64,000 bases of DNA, taken from Tritrichomonas musculus. Taxonomy: Eukaryota; Parabasalia; Tritrichomonadida; Tritrichomonadidae. The notes beneath the pieces are model-generated. The model was not told where the DNA came from. It worked only from the letters and a program-made list of their open reading frames with translations, and searched no databases. How positions within the stretch are numbered: position 1 is the first letter of the stretch; each line of letters starts with the position of its first letter. This document shows, in pieces, positions 36,872-46,835 of the stretch. A program made the translations under genes and the position numbers. The stretch lies in contig JAPFFF010000007.1 of assembly GCA_039105265.1 (NCBI GenBank), forward strand, positions 6,200,001-6,264,000, written 5' to 3'.

Positions 36872-39800
36872 TTATTCATAATCATAATCATCACTAACAT
36901 ATTCATCTATTTGGATAGGATTTTGCATAAGAGCCTTAACATCTTCCTCTTCATATAATGCGTACATTGGTGTGCCAATCAACTCAATCGCTCCCAGTCC
37001 GCACAGAGGGCACAGGCAAAGGTTAGCGTTAGTTGTGAATTTCTGTGAATTTGAAGGCTGAGCCGATGCTTTTTCTCTATCAAAGTTGTCTCTTTCCTTT
37101 CTCTCCAGATAGCAAGACTCGTGGAAAGCGTGTCCGCATGGGAACAAGTAGCAGTCCTTATTCAAAACTGTGTTGTGGCATAAATCACATTGTGAGAAAG
37201 GTGAAGTGACCAAATAATTTGAGTTCTTCATATCACTTTTCGGCTTTAATTTATCAAGGAGAACGTTTATTTTTTTCAATTTTTCTTCGGATTTTTTATC
37301 AATTTCTTCGAGTGTTTTGAAGATGTTTTCAAGAAGTGAACTCTTTTCATTCAATTTGTCCTCTGGGATGCACATCAAAACATCGTAGAGCTTCTCATTC
37401 GTAGAAGAAGCAATCTGTTCAGCATCGACAACTTTGTTGTAGATCACTTCGAACTTATCCTTTGTTCGTCGACTGGCAGTTCTAACTAGATAAAGCATCG
37501 TGTTCTCGTCCTTCAAAGAGGAAGCAAATTTGACAGCTGTAGAAATCTCTTTTACATCAAGAACAACATCAAGCGCAACGGATGTCATTTTCAAGTCTTC
37601 GAGAAGTCTCGCCGCGTTCACTCTCAGACGTGCAGAACGATAGATTGCCAAGGTCATATTGAAATCTTTCTTTTTTCTGAGTGATTCAATTTCATTCAAA
37701 AATTTCTGTTGTTTCAAAAGTTCCATTGAAACAAAAATTGAGAAGAGAATGTCAACTTGGTCCTTCTTGTTCTCTTTTTCATAGTAACACTTCATGTAGC
37801 GGATGACAGGGTCAAATTGAAGCAAGTAGTCAAATTCGTCGGTTAGACTCTTGTTGTAAAAATTCCTTTTTCCGGCATGAAGAGCAAAGTTAAAAAGTGA
37901 CAGAATTGTCCTTGGAATTTTTGGCAAAATGGTCAAATTTTCAAGGTCTTTGAAAAAGTTGGTGAAACTATTGAAAAACCACGGTTGATTGCTATGCTTC
38001 TCAATTCCATACAATAACAACCGACTAATCATGTAGTCAATTTCAATTGAATTGTTAGAAACGGTTATTTTCGTTTTTCCATCGTCTTTTTGGGTCAACT
38101 TTTTATGAATGTTCGCTTGGTAATCATTCAAAAAATTGACCAACGATTTGCCAGCCTCAGAAAAAGTTTCCTCTGAATTTCTGACCAAGAATTTGTTGAC
38201 CTTTGAAAAAGTGATTTCAGCATCACAATCTTTCTCCGACTTGAAGAAGGAAGCGGCATCGAGAACGGGGAAACTTTTCAATATATAATAAGCGCAATTC
38301 ACGGACAAAAGTGACGAACCGTATTTTTTTGTGAAGGACGATATGTCCTCAATTGTAATTTTATCAGTGAAGCACTTTTTGAAGTACATGTTCATTTGTG
38401 CCTCTTCCTCACTCGTGAGGGTATCGGCAGCGATATCGCTGCCTTTTTTTGAAGTGTTAACGGTCGCCGAGTCATTCAAATAGATGTTCTTGTTGTTCCT
38501 GGTCGAGTAGCACTGCATCAGAAGGTCAAGCGCCATCAGCAAAAGTGCCTCTTGTTGCCTTTTCATCTTGATGTTGATTGAATCAAGAATCCACACAAGA
38601 TATTCAATCCTAAACCGTCTAAACCGCTCAAATAAACGGCCGTCATTTTTCTCAGTTGTCAAACAAAAGTTTATCTTATCACTCAATTTCTTATCGTCCA
38701 TCAGAAATAGAAAAATTGACATTTTGCTGCAATTGGCAGATTTCAGCAGTTTCAGGAAGGCTTCCCTCGCCTCGAAGATCATTTTAGAGAGAGTTGAAAG
38801 GCTATTTATTTTCGAATCTTTTTGATCGTCATCACTCACGTCCGCTTTTCTATTTTTCCTGTTTTGGAAGTCACTTTCTTTCTCAAAAAGTTGGTTCATT
38901 GCATAAATGAGAAGAATGAAGAACGTCTCATTTTCTTGCTGTGGTGATTTTGCCAAATATTTTCTGACCTTTTTGATCGTCGGGGCATCATTGATAGAAA
39001 TCAGACTATTGAACGAGTTAAGATCAACGTTCTCTCTCGTAATGAGGCTGATTTTCATTGAGTTGTAAATGATCAGTCCTGTTTCAGGGCAGAAATCGCA
39101 GTTCAATATTGGCAGCAATGAATAGTCATTTATCTCTTCAAACCAGAGCATTTTTCCTCTCGTTGAAGAGACATTTGTTTCATTGTGAATGAGAGATGAC
39201 ATTTCATAGGCAACTGCTTTTGAATCAGCTCTTTCACCGCTTTGAACAACAATCATGCCGGATGGCGTAACTTGGTAGAAAATAAGCCTCATATCTGGCT
39301 CGAATTCAAATGGTTTACTTTTTCTAAAAATGACTCTGACAATTGGCTTTCCTTCCTTTTTATTCTTAAGTTCATAAATGTGAGAATCATTGCTTTCTCC
39401 TTTAAATTTTTTCTTTTTATTCTGAAGCTTCTGAAATTTAAACGTGTAACAAACATTCACATTTTTTTCACGGTCCCAGCTTACAAAATAAAAAGTGGGT
39501 CGTTTATGTGAAGGTGAAGCTTTGAGTGGTTTATGAACAAGTCTCGAATTTCTATCAATTTTTGAAAAATTGAATTTCTTACTCAAATTATTGAATGAGA
39601 ATTCAAAAGCTTTTTTCTTTTGAATTTTCTTCAGAATTTTCACAGGACCATCTTTGGAAGACCCTCTGATGATCCGATCTTCAGCCAGAAAGATGACATA
39701 GGTACGAATGATGTTGTATTTCGTATCGTTGTCATTTGACATATTTGATTCATCAAAAAACGGTTTAGAAAACTTACAAAAAGACTCAATTTCTCTTATA

Positions 39801-41737
39801 AAAGTGACATTGAAAGAAGCCTGTGTTTTCAGCATGCCAACAATATTGTTCATGTATTTGTTAGCCTTATATAGGAAGCGTGAAGTGATGTGATGTTCAT
39901 CTTCAACTGTTGAAAAGTGCTTCTTTCGATCAAGCATGTAATCTTCAATGAAAGGAAGAGGCTTGATTCTTTTTCTTTGGAAAACGTTCTTCAATTTAGT
40001 CTTCAATTTCTTTGTTGTTTCACTTATTTCGTTGATCTGCTTCAATTGAACGAGAATTGTCTTTCTTAATTCAATCAATTTTCCATTATTTTCTGTCAAT
40101 TCTTGGCCGTTCATATTTTCTCTCAATTTTTCAATTATTTCGGTTATTCTTTCCTTAATTTTGTCTAGAACAATAATATCTTTTCGATTAATTTTCTTCC
40201 TTCTTTTCTTCCTTTGTTTCTCCTTTTTCTTCTTCTTCTTTTCGCCGTTGTTGTAAAAATCATCTTCAAAATCAAATTTAAGCTCGTTTTCCAAGTCAAA
40301 ATTATCTTCTTCTTCTTCCAAATCTTCATCAATGTCTTCTTCATTGTTATTTATGTTTTCAATGCTTTCGTTAATCTTGCTTTCATCGTTGTTATTGTTG
40401 TTGTTGCTATTGTTATCAGTGTCATTGTTGTTGTTGTTGTTGTTGACGTCTTCATTCGACGGTTTTCGGTCACTTTGTGGTTGTTCTTGATTGTCTTCTT
40501 CTTCAGTGATCGATTCTGTTAGTACTTCTTTAATACCCTGAAGTTTACGATTCGAAGCAAGCTGAAACATTTGTTGATAAAGAAAGGCCGATTTGTATAT
40601 ATTTTTCATCGTCTTATCGGTCTCTTTTTTAACCATTTCCATGTTCTCAATGCAATCAAGCCAAATACTGAAATTTGGGTGGAACGAGGATGGATTGTCT
40701 GATACTTTTATATTATAATTAAGATCAATATCATTAATTATATTTTCTTCAGTTTTTAAGAATTTCTCAATTTCATCCAATAGATAAGTGGTCGAAATCA
40801 AATTTGAATCAGGTTCTATATTGTTTGTTGTATCATTGTTGTTATTTAGTTTGTTTTTCGAGGATGCTTTTTTTATTTGAATTAAATTTGCTGGTTGTGC
40901 TGGTTGTGGTTGCTGTTGTTCATGAGAATCATCAATTTTTCGATAAAGATTTCGAAATTGCTCAATGAGATCTCGAGATTGAAAAATTTGGTTCTTGGCT
41001 TTCATTGCTATTTCATAAAGTTCTGAGATCTTTTGAATAAATCTTAATGACTTTTCTGTGTTCGGACTAGATGTGATTTTGTAATAATGTGAATTAGCTT
41101 GTTTCGCTTTTTCTCTGATTTGATTAAGAATGAAATTATCAGATTGACGCTCTATTATTCGAAATATTTTCATGTCAAGAATATTTGAATCATTAAATAA
41201 AGTTGGAAAAGTAACAAAATCACTGATAATTGTAGTTTGCTCTTTTGTTTCTTTATCTTGTAGGGTATCTATTGAAAGGACTAGCATTCCACCGCCTTTA
41301 ACAACTATAAATATTTGTTTGGTCGATTTAGGATCTTTGGGATCATCATCAAAAAATATTGTAGAGGCAGGGCCGTTTTTAAGTGCCCCAATTCGAAAAA
41401 AATTTTTCATTCCTATTGTTTGCGATGATGGATTTGCTTTCGATGGATAAAATAAATCTGATAATAAATCAGATGTCTGAAAATAATATAAAGAAAAATC
41501 AATTGTTTCTACAATAAATCGAGTTCCTCTTTGATTAGACCAAAGTCTTTTTGGAGTAACATTTTTGTCAATAATAATATGTAAAGAAGGTTCGTCTCCA
41601 ATTTGCGAATAATAATCAAATTCTCCATTTTTGGCTAAAATCCATAGTCTTTTTTTATCAATATGGCATTGTATTATTGCAGAACGTCTTTCAAAATCAA
41701 TTAGTTGCAAACTACTGTTAATTGGATTTGTTTTCAT
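36872..41737 (-). CDS. VPS18/Pep3-like HOPS-CORVET subunit with C-terminal RING-H2
   Basis: 1621 residues from ATG 41737 (MKTNPINSSLQLID). Frames further upstream start at TTG. The N-terminal ~250 residues look like a beta-propeller. The C-terminal ~350 are helical solenoid with ALDVVLDVKEISTAVKFASS-type clathrin repeats. A RING-H2 finger closes the protein (CDLCHNTV...FPCGHAFHESCY...CLCPLCG, ~1515-1577). This architecture is that of VPS18 (Pep3/deep orange), a core subunit tethering endosome-lysosome membranes. It is much longer than animal or yeast VPS18 (~920-970) because of low-complexity inserts: poly-Asn (~435-455) and acidic then lysine-rich stretches (~470-520). VPS11 has a similar layout, but the propeller/RING pattern favours VPS18. 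An Inr-like TCATA lies 17 nt upstream. Confidence 0.8.
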   Translation of the reverse strand: MKTNPINSSLQLIDFERRSAIIQCHIDKKRLWILAKNGEFDYYSQIGDEPSLHIIIDKNVTPKRLWSNQRGTRFIVETIDFSLYYFQTSDLLSDLFYPSKANPSSQTIGMKNFFRIGALKNGPASTIFFDDDPKDPKSTKQIFIVVKGGGMLVLSIDTLQDKETKEQTTIISDFVTFPTLFNDSNILDMKIFRIIERQSDNFILNQIREKAKQANSHYYKITSSPNTEKSLRFIQKISELYEIAMKAKNQIFQSRDLIEQFRNLYRKIDDSHEQQQPQPAQPANLIQIKKASSKNKLNNNNDTTNNIEPDSNLISTTYLLDEIEKFLKTEENIINDIDLNYNIKVSDNPSSFHPNFSIWLDCIENMEMVKKETDKTMKNIYKSAFLYQQMFQLASNRKLQGIKEVLTESITEEEDNQEQPQSDRKPSNEDVNNNNNNNDTDNNSNNNNNNDESKINESIENINNNEEDIDEDLEEEEDNFDLENELKFDFEDDFYNNGEKKKKKKEKQRKKRRKKINRKDIIVLDKIKERITEIIEKLRENMNGQELTENNGKLIELRKTILVQLKQINEISETTKKLKTKLKNVFQRKRIKPLPFIEDYMLDRKKHFSTVEDEHHITSRFLYKANKYMNNIVGMLKTQASFNVTFIREIESFCKFSKPFFDESNMSNDNDTKYNIIRTYVIFLAEDRIIRGSSKDGPVKILKKIQKKKAFEFSFNNLSKKFNFSKIDRNSRLVHKPLKASPSHKRPTFYFVSWDREKNVNVCYTFKFQKLQNKKKKFKGESNDSHIYELKNKKEGKPIVRVIFRKSKPFEFEPDMRLIFYQVTPSGMIVVQSGERADSKAVAYEMSSLIHNETNVSSTRGKMLWFEEINDYSLLPILNCDFCPETGLIIYNSMKISLITRENVDLNSFNSLISINDAPTIKKVRKYLAKSPQQENETFFILLIYAMNQLFEKESDFQNRKNRKADVSDDDQKDSKINSLSTLSKMIFEAREAFLKLLKSANCSKMSIFLFLMDDKKLSDKINFCLTTEKNDGRLFERFRRFRIEYLVWILDSINIKMKRQQEALLLMALDLLMQCYSTRNNKNIYLNDSATVNTSKKGSDIAADTLTSEEEAQMNMYFKKCFTDKITIEDISSFTKKYGSSLLSVNCAYYILKSFPVLDAASFFKSEKDCDAEITFSKVNKFLVRNSEETFSEAGKSLVNFLNDYQANIHKKLTQKDDGKTKITVSNNSIEIDYMISRLLLYGIEKHSNQPWFFNSFTNFFKDLENLTILPKIPRTILSLFNFALHAGKRNFYNKSLTDEFDYLLQFDPVIRYMKCYYEKENKKDQVDILFSIFVSMELLKQQKFLNEIESLRKKKDFNMTLAIYRSARLRVNAARLLEDLKMTSVALDVVLDVKEISTAVKFASSLKDENTMLYLVRTASRRTKDKFEVIYNKVVDAEQIASSTNEKLYDVLMCIPEDKLNEKSSLLENIFKTLEEIDKKSEEKLKKINVLLDKLKPKSDMKNSNYLVTSPFSQCDLCHNTVLNKDCYLFPCGHAFHESCYLERKERDNFDREKASAQPSNSQKFTTNANLCLCPLCGLGAIELIGTPMYALYEEEDVKALMQNPIQIDEYVSDDYDYE

Positions 41738-41753
41738 AAAAGCTACATAAAAA

Positions 41754-41758
41754 TATGA
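41754..41758 (-). promoter_or_regulatory. Inr-like TCATA upstream of VPS18-like gene
   Basis: The minus strand reads AATCATATTTTTATG; TCATA fits the trichomonad Inr and lies close to the ATG at 41737. Confidence 0.35.
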
Positions 41759-41869
41759 TTTTCTATATTTATTTGGCCTTATAAAATCAAGAAATAAAAT
41801 AATCAATATAAAAAGGAAACATAGAAGAAATAAAGAATTAAAAAAGAAATAAAAAAATTTTAATCAAAT

Positions 41870-42550
41870 TTAATGGGCAGGAAGTTCATATTCTGTGATT
41901 GTTAATTTACCTTCATGGTCAACAACGGCAACTTGAAGGAAATCACCTGTATAAATATCACGCTCGGCAACAGAAGCCATTGTATCTCTGATAAGATTTA
42001 CAGCATCTTCTTGGCTAGGATATGGGAATGGAACTGTGTTATGATGAATTGTTCCGAAATAGTTATCAAGAACAGGGATAGCCATTTCTGCACCAGTTCC
42101 ATTAGCATCATAATGGATATCTTCGATTGTTCCGACTGGATCGTAACCATAAAGGATAGCTTTGCCTGTTTCGTTAATTCCACCAACAAGAATGTTGATA
42201 TAGTATGGGAAGAAACGTTTAGAATAAAGTGTGTTTGCAACGCAGAGACCGAGTGACTCTACTGTCATTTCCTTGAAATGGTCTTGTTGATATCGAACAA
42301 TAATTTGTCTTACACGAGTGATAAAAGCATCGATATCGGCGTCAAATCCTGTTGCGACGATGATTGATTTGGATGTCATTTGGAAAACCCTCGATTTGTG
42401 GCGGCAACTGATGGAATAGTCAGATGCTAAACGAGTATCTGTTCCGATTGCAATAAAATCTTTTCCTGCAATTCCGATAGCTGTTCCTCCATTTTGATCG
42501 TATGGACTCCATCTTTCTTCGATATTACCAGCGGCTTCTTTCTTCGACAT
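41870..42550 (-). CDS. 20S proteasome subunit beta-6 (PSMB1 type)
   Basis: A 226-residue protein. RWSPYDQNGGTAIGIAGKDF aligns in style with the start of eukaryotic beta-6. SKRFFPYYINILVGGINETGK and SVAERDIYTGDFLQVAVV are signature segments of this non-catalytic subunit. There is no long propeptide. It belongs to the outer half-rings of the 20S core, in cytosol and nucleus. The stop reads CATTAAATTT, overlapping TAAA. A TCACTT Inr candidate lies ~25 nt upstream. Divergent neighbours lie far away, and the VPS18-like gene follows on the same strand after ~130 bp. Confidence 0.93.
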   Translation of the reverse strand: MSKKEAAGNIEERWSPYDQNGGTAIGIAGKDFIAIGTDTRLASDYSISCRHKSRVFQMTSKSIIVATGFDADIDAFITRVRQIIVRYQQDHFKEMTVESLGLCVANTLYSKRFFPYYINILVGGINETGKAILYGYDPVGTIEDIHYDANGTGAEMAIPVLDNYFGTIHHNTVPFPYPSQEDAVNLIRDTMASVAERDIYTGDFLQVAVVDHEGKLTITEYELPAH

Positions 42551-42575
42551 TTTCTAATATTATATAATATTACAA

Positions 42576-42581
42576 AAGTGA
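42576..42581 (-). promoter_or_regulatory. Inr-like TCACTT upstream of proteasome beta-6 gene
   Basis: The minus strand reads TTGTCACTTTTGTAATATT before the ATG at 42550, matching the TCA-Py-T initiator pattern. Confidence 0.4.
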
Positions 42582-44033
42582 CAAGAAAAAGTTGGTCGGA
42601 TAACATTTCATATAAATCTCACCATTTTAACTATGAATAGAATGTAATATATTAATCAGTAGCCTATATGTTCCAAAATAAATTGTTTAAAATATCTTTT
42701 TGATTATTATTGAATGTTCCGATAAAATAATTAAGGGAGTAGTAGGATGAAAATCACTTTTTATGAGCTATATCAAAAAAATTGAATATATTTTTTTGTA
42801 CTAAAAAATTATAGATTTTATATATTCCAAATAATTTTTAATATAATTTATATTTATTCATTTATAAATTATATTTATGTGTTATATTATGGTCTGAATT
42901 TATATATGACATTAATAATTGAATTAATTTATTAATATAAAGATATTGCAAATAGAGTTGATTTTGGAAATTTGAATTAATTCAAAATATTGAAAGATTT
43001 TTTTAATTCTAAACTTCCGAATAAATATAAATGTTAATATATTAGTTAATAAATGAAATAAATTATTTTATATCATTATTATAATGTTTATTCAATATAT
43101 ATATATCATATAAATACTTTATAAATAGAAATTAATTATCATTATTAAAATATATACAAAAACAAAAATATTGAATAAAATCCTATCAATATTTTTTTAT
43201 CAAAATTTTTATTTTTTTATTCCACAAATTCTAGCCCTTATATTGCAAATAAACCCGTGCAACAACAAGTGCATGGTTTTATGAATTCATTTGGAACAAA
43301 AGATCACTTTTTTATATTAAAAACCTCAAAATCGAAATGATATCTTTAAATGCTATCGACGTTTTTGGCGGATGTAGTAATTAATTATCCAATTTTATAC
43401 TTGAATATACTTTACAAACTTTTATTTTGATCGGAACCTATGAAGATTTAGCTTTTTTAGCGATCTTTTTTTAAATGGCTCTAATTTCATGGCTAACGAT
43501 TTTAGTCGTATATTAATTGATCCATTAAGCTGGAAATAATCAGTTATTTATGTATGTATACTTTGTTTTTACTCTTTTTGATTTTTCCCTTTAAATAAAG
43601 CATAACCAAATCCATGCATTTTTTATTTTTTTGAAATTATTAAATTTTCATTCTTTCTAGAAGTTCTTTTGATGAAAATAAAATTCAGATTATTTTACGA
43701 ACAATTGCTTATTTGGTTAGTTACCATTTTTCTTTTGTGATCATATAAAATGCTTTTTTTTTGGATCATTTTGAATGGTCTTTCAATTAATTTGAATAGC
43801 TCTCTCAAAATATTCTATACGAATACAATTTTTTTTCTATAACTCTCTCAATCAAAAGCATATCCAACTACACCCTTAATAAAGTAAATTGATTTATTTT
43901 ACGTTCCTAAGAATAATTTATAATATTTTTTGTAAAAGAATAAAAAAATTCAAAAAAAAATTCATAATAATTTATATAAATGTATATTTAAAAATATCAA
44001 TTTATTTTGAGAATCGTATCGTTGTAATAATTG
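42582..44033. other. 1.45 kb AT-rich intergenic region, no gene seen
   Basis: No coding frame, tRNA or clear repeat pair. Homopolymer-rich and strongly AT-biased, with no internal duplication that I can support. Confidence 0.4.
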
Positions 44034-44636
44034 ATGGGAAGATTTTTCGCATGTATACAAATATATAATTCGCATAAAATCGCTCGTGAAAATATAATTG
44101 AAGAATTTATTAAAATAATAAATTCCAATGGCTATTGTCCTTCAAATCAGGAAGATTTCGTAATATCATATGCTCTAGCATTCTCAGCAAATAACAGATG
44201 GATAACTGTTGGCTCAAATGATTACAAAGATAATTCAAGTCATTCATATAAAGATGCTCAACAAATAGCAATGTTTATGGAGACAAGTAGTTTTTGTATG
44301 GAAGTTGTTGATAGCGACTTTGCAGATATTAAACTTTATAATAAATCCGGCCACAGCGATACTGTTATAGTTGGACGCTCCTATTTTTCGGAAGAAGAGT
44401 CGCCAAAAGGTAAAAGCGAATGTTGGAAACATCTATTGATTGAAGGTAAAACATGGAATGATCTTTCCATTGTTTGGAATAAGGAAGAAGTTTTTGTTGA
44501 AGATGCATTGTGTGAAGCAGCTGATTTGCTAGGAATTGACCAAAATTATATGCTTTCTGATTATGATGATTTAAAAAATAATACAGAAAATGATAATAAT
44601 ATTCTTCTATTGTATTTTAAAAAGACAAATTGTTAA
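44034..44636 (+). CDS. Small protein of unknown function, 200 residues
   Basis: Starts at ATG 44034 (MGRFFACIQIYNSHKIAREN); one further upstream codon is TTG. An alpha/beta pattern throughout, with a conserved-looking C-terminal block, ECWKHLLIEGKTWNDLSIVW, then EDALCEAADLLGIDQNYM. That block resembles hypothetical proteins of gut Firmicutes as I remember them, so bacterial transfer is possible but unproven. No signal peptide or membrane segment. The stop is followed at once by TAATAAA, a good poly(A) signal. It lies divergent from proteasome beta-6. Confidence 0.65.
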   Translation: MGRFFACIQIYNSHKIARENIIEEFIKIINSNGYCPSNQEDFVISYALAFSANNRWITVGSNDYKDNSSHSYKDAQQIAMFMETSSFCMEVVDSDFADIKLYNKSGHSDTVIVGRSYFSEEESPKGKSECWKHLLIEGKTWNDLSIVWNKEEVFVEDALCEAADLLGIDQNYMLSDYDDLKNNTENDNNILLLYFKKTNC

Positions 44637-44922
44637 TAAATCTCTACCATAGTATTTTATTTTTAAGAAAAATATATTTTATTAATGAAATCATTATAAT
44701 GAATTGATAGCAATGATATAACTAGAGAAAAACAATGATGTCACTTTTATCTGATAAATATTATTTTTTTTTTTTAGTAATTGATTCTTGTTCCATCAAG
44801 ATATAAATTATATCATGAAAAATGAAATCTGCTTTTAGTCAGTTAGTCAATGCCAATATAGGTGAAAAGTGAATTGAAAGCGATTCAATGACGCTCTCAT
44901 TTTTAGATCAAATATACATTCA
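44637..44922. other. Promoter region of the BTB-discoidin gene
   Basis: AT-rich, no gene. TCATTT at 44897-44902, 21 nt before the ATG, is the best Inr candidate. Confidence 0.35.
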
Positions 44923-46440
44923 ATGTTTTGGAGAAGGAGTAAGTCAAGAGAAAATAATGAAAATAGTGCTTCAAGTGCTTCAGAAGCTTCAAACCAAGCA
45001 CCTTTGATGGTTCAAAATGAAGAAAAAAATCAAATTGCAAATAATTCTCAGATATTATCTCAAGGTATTACCCCAGATCAGTATTTACTAAGCACTGAAA
45101 ATTTTAGAAATATTCCATATGAAAAATATCCGAAAGATTTTACATTTATCGTTAATGGTAAAAAATTCAGGACAAGTCGATTTATTGCAGACATATTATC
45201 ACCTGTAATTCGAGAATCACATTTTTCCGATGCTACTTCCAATTCTTTTTATATTAATACGCACAGCAATGAATCGGATCTTGAATATGATTCAGATGAC
45301 CAACTTTATTTCAAGTCATTTTTAAATCTCACTAAATTTAATAATCAAGAAACGATTGATGAAAATCACCGAAAACGATTCTATGAGTATTTTTATCATC
45401 TTGGAAATATCGATGAATGCTATCGACTTCAGCCGCAAATATTCAAAGATCCTACCACTGAGAATGCTATTTATCAACTTCTAACAATTTCAAAATTATC
45501 ATCAATTCATAATTACTTACCATATTCCAATAACGAATTAATTATATTTATAGCGAAAAACTTTGAGCAAATTGATAAAGAAAAAATGAAGTTATTGGAC
45601 ATAAATTTGTTGAATGAAATTTTCTCTAGCCAATCGCTTAAACTTCGTGATGAAGATTCGTTATTGCTTTTTTTGCTCAATCTTTATCGCAAAGATAAAA
45701 AGTCTGCATGTTTATTTGAGCATGTTGTCTTTCTTAATGTTACCAAAGATGCTCTTTGCACTTTTATGAATGAAGTAGAATTTGAAGATCTTAATCGAAA
45801 AATATGGCAAATGGTCTGCTGCCGAATGCTGCCCGAAAGTATTAGATCCCTTAAATACGGCGAAGATCCTAGTTTAACTACCAATAGATATATTTTCAAA
45901 ATCAAAGAATTTGAACATCAAGAAGGCAACGAATTCAACGGAATCATGCGCTTTTTAACCGAAAAAGTTAATGGTAACATTCATGATCATGGCTTAATCA
46001 ACATTACTTCAAATTCCATTACTGGTAATAATAATCATCCGAAAAATTTAGTTGATTACAGGAACAATAACTATTATTATTCAAAAGATAACGGAGGAGC
46101 TATTGTTTGTTTTGATTTTATCGACAAATTGGTCCAAGTATCAAGTTATACAATTAAATCCTATCAGAGCCAAAACAGCACCTTCCTTAAGAATTGGGTA
46201 ATTGAAGTTTCAAATGATAAGATTCATTGGAAAATCATTGATCATCATGAAAATGACAGTAGATTGAAAGGATCCAATCTAGTGGCCACTTTTAACATTG
46301 GAGGACATAATAGCAATGATTTCTATCGTTTCATTCAATTGAGACAGACGGGAAATAGTTGGTGCGACAGTTATAATCACAACTACATCAGCTGCTATTG
46401 TATGGAGTTCTATGGAAAAATGATGTATCCTCCTGAATAA
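44923..46440 (+). CDS. BTB-like protein with C-terminal discoidin (F5/8 type C) domain
   Basis: A 505-residue protein. After a Ser/Asn/Glu-rich N-terminus (~1-65) comes a BTB-like fold: KDFTFIVNGKKFRTSRFIAD (~78-97), then ILSPVIRESHFSD. A BACK-like helical region spans ~180-310. Residues ~335-500 form a discoidin/F5/8C domain: FIDKLVQVSSYTIKSY, NWVIEVSNDKIHWKIID, FYRFIQLRQTGNSW and a final ISCYCMEFYG. BTB plus F5/8C proteins are a large trichomonad family. A role as Cul3 adaptor or scaffold is possible but unproven in this group. The stop is followed by TAATTAAA. Confidence 0.85.
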   Translation: MFWRRSKSRENNENSASSASEASNQAPLMVQNEEKNQIANNSQILSQGITPDQYLLSTENFRNIPYEKYPKDFTFIVNGKKFRTSRFIADILSPVIRESHFSDATSNSFYINTHSNESDLEYDSDDQLYFKSFLNLTKFNNQETIDENHRKRFYEYFYHLGNIDECYRLQPQIFKDPTTENAIYQLLTISKLSSIHNYLPYSNNELIIFIAKNFEQIDKEKMKLLDINLLNEIFSSQSLKLRDEDSLLLFLLNLYRKDKKSACLFEHVVFLNVTKDALCTFMNEVEFEDLNRKIWQMVCCRMLPESIRSLKYGEDPSLTTNRYIFKIKEFEHQEGNEFNGIMRFLTEKVNGNIHDHGLINITSNSITGNNNHPKNLVDYRNNNYYYSKDNGGAIVCFDFIDKLVQVSSYTIKSYQSQNSTFLKNWVIEVSNDKIHWKIIDHHENDSRLKGSNLVATFNIGGHNSNDFYRFIQLRQTGNSWCDSYNHNYISCYCMEFYGKMMYPPE

Positions 46441-46835
46441 TTAAAATTCAATCTTTATCCAATTCACTTTAATCAAGAAAACATGAACAATAATTATTAT
46501 GCAATCTATTATTTGAAACCCAACTTCTTTTTCTCATTTATTGATATTTAATAATCTTTAATATCCTAAAATGATAAATGAGTTACCAACTTTTATTGAT
46601 AACATATTGTTTTTATTTATTTATATGAATATTCTCTATTTAAAAAAAAAAAAAAAAAATATCATAATTTAATCTTGATATTTTTTAACATGAATCAAAG
46701 TTGAAATCTAATAAAATCAAAAGATTTCTTAAATTTTATAAACAAATTCATTCAGCAAATCAATACAAAATAATAAAAATAATAAAAATAATAATAATTA
46801 CCAATGTTGTTTAAATAAAAGTAAAGGTAAAACCT
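46441..46835. other. Convergent intergenic gap, AT-rich
   Basis: No gene between the convergent BTB-discoidin and glycosidase genes. An A17 run lies near 46641-46657. Confidence 0.4.

Noticed and set aside
40214-40522. 102-residue plus-strand frame rich in Val/Ile/Phe
   Set aside because: Antisense of the poly-Asn and acidic low-complexity region of the VPS18-like gene; the hydrophobic look is an artefact.
44923-46440. Possible kelch or F-box reading of the BTB-discoidin gene
   Set aside because: The C-terminal block fits a discoidin domain, with no repeated blades.
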